The notes beneath the pieces were generated by a model that saw only the letters and a list, made by a program, of their open reading frames with translations, was not told the DNA's origin and ran no database searches. This document shows positions 7,921-11,710 of a stretch of DNA of 11,710 nucleotides, in pieces; positions within the stretch are counted from its first letter, which is position 1; the number at the start of each line of letters is the position of its first letter. Origin of the DNA: Chloroflexota bacterium (GTDB lineage: Bacteria > Chloroflexota > Limnocylindria > Limnocylindrales > Limnocylindraceae). The stretch is from NCBI GenBank assembly GCA_947483025.1, contig CANKMK010000008.1, positions 1 to 11,710 on the forward strand, given 5' to 3'. Both the position numbers and the translations under genes were made by a program.

Positions 7921-9219
7921 GTGAGTCGAATTGGCTGGCTGAAGCCCGGTCTTGGAGTCAAGCGTTGGCTGCTCTTGGCCTTCGTTGGCGCGGGGACGAT
8001 TGCACTTGGTGCGCTGAGCGGGATTCGCGCGCTCGCGGCAGGGGCCCAGCTTCCAGATCCGCTTGTGCAAATCGCAGAGGTTGTCGCCCTGCGCGATCTT
8101 GACCCGATGGTTCGCGCCGCTACGGCCGCCGTGATCGGATTACTCCTTGTTGTGGTTGGACTCGGCGGCCTGGCACGTGCTGCGATCCTGCCGTATCGCA
8201 CCGACCGACCTGGGGTGTCACTTCTTGAACTACTGGAGCGCCGTCGCAGACTGGCCCGTGGGCGCCGTGTAGTGGTGCTCGGTGGCGGCACCGGGCTTGG
8301 AACCGCGCTTCGCGGCCTGAAGCTCGAAACAGCGCATCTCACCGCGATCGTGTCGATGGGGGATGACGGCGGCTCATCGGGCGTGCTGCGTGAGCAACTC
8401 GGCATCCCGCCCGTTGGTGACTTGCGGAACTGTCTCGTGGCCCTCTCGGATGCAGAGTCCACCGCAGCCGATCTTCTGCGCTTCCGACTTCCGGCTGATC
8501 CTGGCGCACCGCGCGGGCACGCGATCGGCAACCTCTTGCTTGCGGCCGCAATCCACCAAGAGGGGGGTGATCTCGAGCGTGGCGTTGCGCGCGTACACCG
8601 CATCCTCAATGTACGAGGAGAGGTAATCCCTGGAACCACGATTGCGCTTGAGCTGATCGGCACCACGACGGATGGGGCGACCGTCCGAGGGCAGGCACAG
8701 CTTGCGCGCACACGCCACATTGAGCGCATGCGCATCGCGCCTGAGGGTGCGCGAGCAACTCCGTCAGCGATTGCGGCGATTCAGCAGGCCGACCTGATCG
8801 TGCTTGGGCCAGGTTCGCTCTACACCAGCGTCATCCCACATCTGCTCGTACCGGAAATCCTTGCTGCACTACAGGCGCGACGTGCACCGCTGGTGTGGGT
8901 GGCGAACGTTGACGAGCAAGAGGGTGAGACGGAAGGGATGGATCTTGACGCCCATCTCGCAGCGCTTGAGGCGCATGGTGCGTCAGGGCTCATCGACGGC
9001 ATCCTCGCCACGTCAGCAAGTGCGCGACGCGCAGGAGCCGTCGGGGGCGTGCCGATTGTGCCGACGTTGCACCATGCCACGGATGCAGAGGGTCGCAAGC
9101 GCCCGCCACTCTTCGTGCGCGATGTCGCCTCTAGGCGAACGCCGCATCTCCATGAGCCGAACCTTCTCTCTCGCGCACTCCTACGCCTCCCACTGCGCGA
9201 GCCTCGACGCCCACGATGA
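7921..9219 (+). CDS. yvcK: YvcK family (CofD-like) UDP-sugar-binding protein with two N-terminal membrane helices
   Basis: YvcK (GlmR) binds UDP-GlcNAc in Bacillus and steers carbon into cell-wall precursor synthesis; it is needed on gluconeogenic carbon sources. Here the soluble CofD-like domain starts near residue 113 and shows VVVLGGGTGLGTAL (117-130), SMGDDGGSSGVLRE (145-158), PPVGDLRNCL (163-172), GHAIGNLLLAA (199-209) and LGPGSLYTSVIPHLLV (295-310). Before it lie two hydrophobic segments, about residues 16-38 and 67-89, absent from the roughly 320-residue Bacillus form. At 432 residues it belongs to the longer membrane-anchored forms. A GTG start three bases after rapZ is preceded by GGAGAAG (7905-7911), a fair ribosome site. 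A true CofD (coenzyme F420 synthesis) is less likely because of the RapZ and WhiA neighbours. The exact ligand is inferred from the family. Confidence 0.93.
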   Translation: MSRIGWLKPGLGVKRWLLLAFVGAGTIALGALSGIRALAAGAQLPDPLVQIAEVVALRDLDPMVRAATAAVIGLLLVVVGLGGLARAAILPYRTDRPGVSLLELLERRRRLARGRRVVVLGGGTGLGTALRGLKLETAHLTAIVSMGDDGGSSGVLREQLGIPPVGDLRNCLVALSDAESTAADLLRFRLPADPGAPRGHAIGNLLLAAAIHQEGGDLERGVARVHRILNVRGEVIPGTTIALELIGTTTDGATVRGQAQLARTRHIERMRIAPEGARATPSAIAAIQQADLIVLGPGSLYTSVIPHLLVPEILAALQARRAPLVWVANVDEQEGETEGMDLDAHLAALEAHGASGLIDGILATSASARRAGAVGGVPIVPTLHHATDAEGRKRPPLFVRDVASRRTPHLHEPNLLSRALLRLPLREPRRPR

Positions 9220-10055
9220 GTCGGGGGGAGGCGGACCTCGTCGCCTCGATCCGTCACGAGCTGGCGGCAATCCGACCGGCGCGTACCTGCTGCATTCAGG
9301 CCGAGCTTGCTGCACTTGCCGATTCCGGTCGTCGCGTTGACGTTTCGTTGGCGCGTGCAGTGCATGAGCTGGGCACCGAGCTTTCGCAGCGCGGAGCGGC
9401 GCGAGGTTGGGCGGGTGCGCCGCGAAACCAAGCCGAGAGTTGTGCTGCAGATCTGGCCAGCACTCGATCGGCGCAGCACTGTCGACTCGCACTCTTGCGG
9501 GGCCGACTCTTAGCGAGGGGATCGCTCTCCCTCGCCTCGGGGAGTGTGCACCTTGAGATCAACGTCTCGTCCGCAGAGGCAACGCATCTCGCTCGGCTGA
9601 CCGAGCTAGATCAACTAGGCGGACATCGGCGAGAGCGACGCGGCAAGGGGCTCCTGGTATGGAAGGGTCGCGAGGTGCTCATCGATCTGTTGCGGCGACT
9701 CGGCGCAACGGCTGCCGTCGCTGAGATGGAGGCGCGTGGCATCGGCCGAGAGGTTCGAGGGAACTTGAATCGCAGTGTGAATGCCGAGACCGCGAACCTC
9801 ACCCGCGCAGTGCACGCTGGGATGCGGCAGGCGCGAGCGTGCACGGCGGCACTGCAGGAGGATCTTCTCCAGACAGATGGAGTGCACGAGCGGGTCGCCC
9901 GTGCGCGATCGGGGGCACCAGACGCCACCCTTGGCGAGCTGGCCGCGGAGCTTGATTTGGCGCGCTCCACGGTGCAGCGGGCACTCGCCGAAATTGAGCG
10001 TCGTGTCAGTGCGGCGCAGGCGGGGGGCCACTCAGCCGGGCAACCTCTGCGATGA
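9216..10055 (+). CDS. whiA: DNA-binding regulator WhiA, short and divergent
   Basis: WhiA joins a degenerate LAGLIDADG homing-endonuclease fold to a helix-turn-helix. It controls sporulation division genes in Streptomyces and affects cell division in Bacillus. The 279-residue product is shorter than the usual 310 or so. Recognisable blocks are CCIQAELAAL (25-34), LRGRLLARGSLS (94-105; usually LRGAFLAGGS), VHLEI (111-115), VRGNLNRSVNAETANLTRAV (180-199) and the C-terminal helix-turn-helix around DATLGELAAELDLARSTVQR (236-255). The N-terminal half lacks the Gly-rich segment and the YxLLK region found in most relatives, and the usual CC.R of the second half is HCRL. The start ATG overlaps the yvcK TGA (ATGA) and has no Shine-Dalgarno, so translation probably depends on yvcK. 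Identity rests strongly on the C-terminal half and the gene order. Confidence 0.9.
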   Translation: MSRGEADLVASIRHELAAIRPARTCCIQAELAALADSGRRVDVSLARAVHELGTELSQRGAARGWAGAPRNQAESCAADLASTRSAQHCRLALLRGRLLARGSLSLASGSVHLEINVSSAEATHLARLTELDQLGGHRRERRGKGLLVWKGREVLIDLLRRLGATAAVAEMEARGIGREVRGNLNRSVNAETANLTRAVHAGMRQARACTAALQEDLLQTDGVHERVARARSGAPDATLGELAAELDLARSTVQRALAEIERRVSAAQAGGHSAGQPLR

Positions 10056-10062
10056 TTCACGC

Positions 10063-10884
10063 ATGAGCAGTCGACAGATCACGATCATTGCGAACTGGAA
10101 GGCGAACCTTCCGCCAAGCGAAGAGGTTGCGCTGGCCAAGGAGATCGCCGAAGGGCTGGGGGGCGCACTTCAGACCACGGGAGAGTCGCCACGCCTTCGC
10201 CTCCTCCTTGCGCCGAGTGCGCTCGGTCTCGTCCCCGTCGCCTCGCTCCTGCGACGGGAGTACCCCCAGGCCGGCATCGAGGTCGCCGCACAAGACGCCT
10301 CACGCAACAGCGCTGGGGCATTCACGGGTGAGATCCCCGCTGATCACCTGGTCGGTATCGCCCCTGCCGTTATCGTGGGTCACTCGGAGCGACGTCGCGA
10401 CCACGGCGAAAGCGATGAGGTCGTTGGTACAAAACTCGCGCGAGTGGTAGCGGCGGGGTTGGCACCGGTGCTCTGCCTTGGCGACAACCTCCCGAAGGCG
10501 GAGACCTCAGCGCGTGTCGACTACGTGCAAGCCCAATGTGCGGCCGCGTTCGCCGCCGCAGAGCGCGCCGGCTGTAGCGCGACGCACCTCTACGCGGCGG
10601 GACTTGTCATCGCCTACGAACCTGTCTGGGCGATTGGTACCGGCAACCCCGCCTCGGTCGAAATTGCGGAGGGAATCGCCGTCGGCCTGCGCAGCGCGCT
10701 CCATCGTGAGGAGCTCCCCGTGCTCTACGGTGGCTCCGTTGACGCCCCTTCCGCCGCAACGTGGTTCGGCACGCCAACAACGCGCACCGCTCTCGATGGA
10801 CTCCTTGTCGGTGGCGCCTCCCTCCACGCCGATCGTTTCGTTGCCATCGTGCGCGCCGCGCTAGCCGCCTCGGACGCTGCGTAA
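10063..10884 (+). CDS. tpiA: Triosephosphate isomerase
   Basis: TpiA interconverts dihydroxyacetone phosphate and glyceraldehyde 3-phosphate in glycolysis. At 273 residues it is longer than the usual 250 or so, with the extra length spread through the N-terminal half and the 139-180 region. The active site is complete: NWK (11-13), the histidine of IVGHSERR (104-111), the base glutamate in AYEPVWAIGTG (184-194, including the mobile loop 6), LYGGSV (221-226) and GLLVGGASL (246-254). Departures are NWKAN for NWKMN, AAQDAS for the usual AQN block, and CLGDN for CxGET. The frame is open back to 9781 inside whiA, but homology begins with the ATG at 10063, seven bases after the whiA stop. No ribosome site is clear. 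Its stop overlaps the gpmI start. In many relatives gap and pgk precede tpiA; here whiA does. Confidence 0.96.
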   Translation: MSSRQITIIANWKANLPPSEEVALAKEIAEGLGGALQTTGESPRLRLLLAPSALGLVPVASLLRREYPQAGIEVAAQDASRNSAGAFTGEIPADHLVGIAPAVIVGHSERRRDHGESDEVVGTKLARVVAAGLAPVLCLGDNLPKAETSARVDYVQAQCAAAFAAAERAGCSATHLYAAGLVIAYEPVWAIGTGNPASVEIAEGIAVGLRSALHREELPVLYGGSVDAPSAATWFGTPTTRTALDGLLVGGASLHADRFVAIVRAALAASDAA

Positions 10885-11710
10885 TGCCAAGCCCCGCACG
10901 CCGAATCGCGTTGGTGATCATTGATGGGTTTGGCGTGAGCAACGGAGGAGCCTGTGATGCGATCGCTGCCGCCTCCATGCCGAACTGGCGTGCACTCTGC
11001 GCGCAGCACCCACATACAACGCTTGGCGCCAGCGGAGAGGCGGTCGGACTCCCCGCCGGCCAGATGGGGAACAGCGAGGTCGGCCACCTGAACATTGGGA
11101 GCGGGCAGCGCGTGCCACAAGACCTTCCACGCATCGATGCGGCGATTGCCGACGGCTCGTTTGGTCAGATGGGAGCCTTGCGCAGCGCACTCGCTGCAGC
11201 AGGGGAGAGCGGCCTACACCTGATTACGTTGCTTGGCGACGGCGGCGTTCACGCCAACGACCGACATGCGATTGAGGTGCTGCGCGCCGCCCACGAAGCC
11301 GGTGTCCCGCGAATCCTCGTGCACCTCCTCCTCGATGGCCGTGACACGCCACCCCGATCAGCTGCCGCAGCGCTCGCCTCGTTCGAGCAGCGCATGCGCG
11401 AAGCGGCGCCATCTGCAGAGATTGCCACGATTGGTGGACGCTACTACGGCATGGATCGAGATGGCCGATGGGAGCGCACGAACACTGCGCTTGAAGCGAT
11501 CGTCCTTAGCGATGACCGTTTCGCCAGCAGCCCAGGCCTTGCCCTCGAAGAGGCGTATGCCCGGGGTGAGAGTGACGAATTTGTCATACCGACTCGAGTG
11601 GCACTACGGGATAGTACGGCGGTGCGATTCTCCCCAACCGATGTGGTCATCCATGCAAACTTCCGTGCCGACCGGGCTCGTCAACTCATCTCTGCGCTGG
11701 CGGCTCCAGA
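10884..11710 (+). CDS. gpmI: 2,3-bisphosphoglycerate-independent phosphoglycerate mutase (3' end missing)
   Basis: GpmI converts 3-phosphoglycerate to 2-phosphoglycerate using two metal ions and a phosphoserine. The frame opens with an ATG sharing its A with the tpiA TAA and runs off the right edge after 275 codons, about half of the usual 510. Visible are the metal-binding aspartate in IIDGFG (12-17), the catalytic serine in GQMGNSEVGHLNIGSG (59-74), DGGVH (119-123), DGRDTPP (151-157), GRYYGMDRDGRWER (185-198) and NFRADRARQL (259-268). The histidine and arginines that hold the substrate phosphate in Bacillus enzymes (H123, R153, D154, two arginines near 185-192, R261, R264) all have counterparts at nearly the same numbers. 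The usual SDGGVHSH reads GDGGVHAN. The second half of the metal site lies outside the window. An alkaline-phosphatase-like relative is excluded by the inserted transferase domain. Confidence 0.96.
   Translation, partial: MPSPARRIALVIIDGFGVSNGGACDAIAAASMPNWRALCAQHPHTTLGASGEAVGLPAGQMGNSEVGHLNIGSGQRVPQDLPRIDAAIADGSFGQMGALRSALAAAGESGLHLITLLGDGGVHANDRHAIEVLRAAHEAGVPRILVHLLLDGRDTPPRSAAAALASFEQRMREAAPSAEIATIGGRYYGMDRDGRWERTNTALEAIVLSDDRFASSPGLALEEAYARGESDEFVIPTRVALRDSTAVRFSPTDVVIHANFRADRARQLISALAAP

Noticed and set aside
7914..8735. A 273-residue minus-strand frame across the rapZ end and yvcK
   Set aside because: Its composition is mostly Arg, Ser and Pro, the mark of a complement of codon-biased GC-rich coding sequence; yvcK on the other strand is well supported.
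1800..10966. Five GCGATCGC octamers as a HIP1 element system or a sign of a cyanobacterium
   Set aside because: Given how common the CGATCG core is here, about two octamers are expected anyway, and gene order and protein features do not suggest a cyanobacterium. Kept only as part of the GATC excess.
1..11710. A hidden defence, mobile, CRISPR or biosynthetic system
   Set aside because: Every stretch is covered by recognised core genes; no transposase, integrase, att-like repeats, CRISPR repeats, tRNA or rRNA signature was seen.

Overview
The window is a dense block of core genes, all on the + strand, from a bacterium of roughly 60 % GC (estimated by eye). The best guess for the source is Chloroflexota, perhaps a small-genome lineage such as the Limnocylindria. 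Three things point there. RapZ, YvcK and WhiA lie next to each other, as in Firmicutes, Actinobacteria and Chloroflexota. YvcK carries two N-terminal membrane helices. Glycolysis uses the cofactor-independent mutase GpmI together with a 'type 2' PyrF. This placement is inference and cannot be settled without a tree.

Layout from left to right: the C-terminal part of secD (cut by the window edge), secF, recJ, a membrane-anchored TolB-like beta-propeller protein, pyrF, tatA, tatC, rapZ (yvcJ), yvcK, whiA (yvcL), tpiA, and the first 275 codons of gpmI, which runs off the right edge. Coding sequence fills the window almost completely. The gaps are 1, 30, 18, 3 and 7 bases, and six junctions overlap (secD/secF 8 bp; recJ/TolB-like, TolB-like/pyrF and yvcK/whiA 4 bp; tatC/rapZ and tpiA/gpmI 1 bp). 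There is no stretch over 300 bases without a gene, no convincing terminator, and no RNA gene, mobile element, CRISPR array or long repeat.

Functionally there are four themes. The first is protein export: SecD/SecF drive the late, proton-driven stage of Sec translocation, and TatA/TatC export folded proteins. The second is DNA and nucleotide metabolism: the RecJ 5'-3' single-strand exonuclease and PyrF, the last step of UMP synthesis. The third is a regulatory trio, RapZ-YvcK-WhiA, linked in model bacteria to amino-sugar and cell-envelope metabolism and to cell division. The fourth is lower glycolysis (TpiA, GpmI). The pattern suggests one long transcription unit with translational coupling. 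The only clear new ribosome entry is a strong Shine-Dalgarno in front of tatA, inside the largest gap.

I looked for a novel defence, mobile or biosynthetic system and did not find one. The points worth a second look are modest: the unnamed TolB-like protein, the divergent short WhiA, the absence of gap and pgk between whiA and tpiA, a small hairpin at the tatC start, and a marked excess of GATC/CGATCG.
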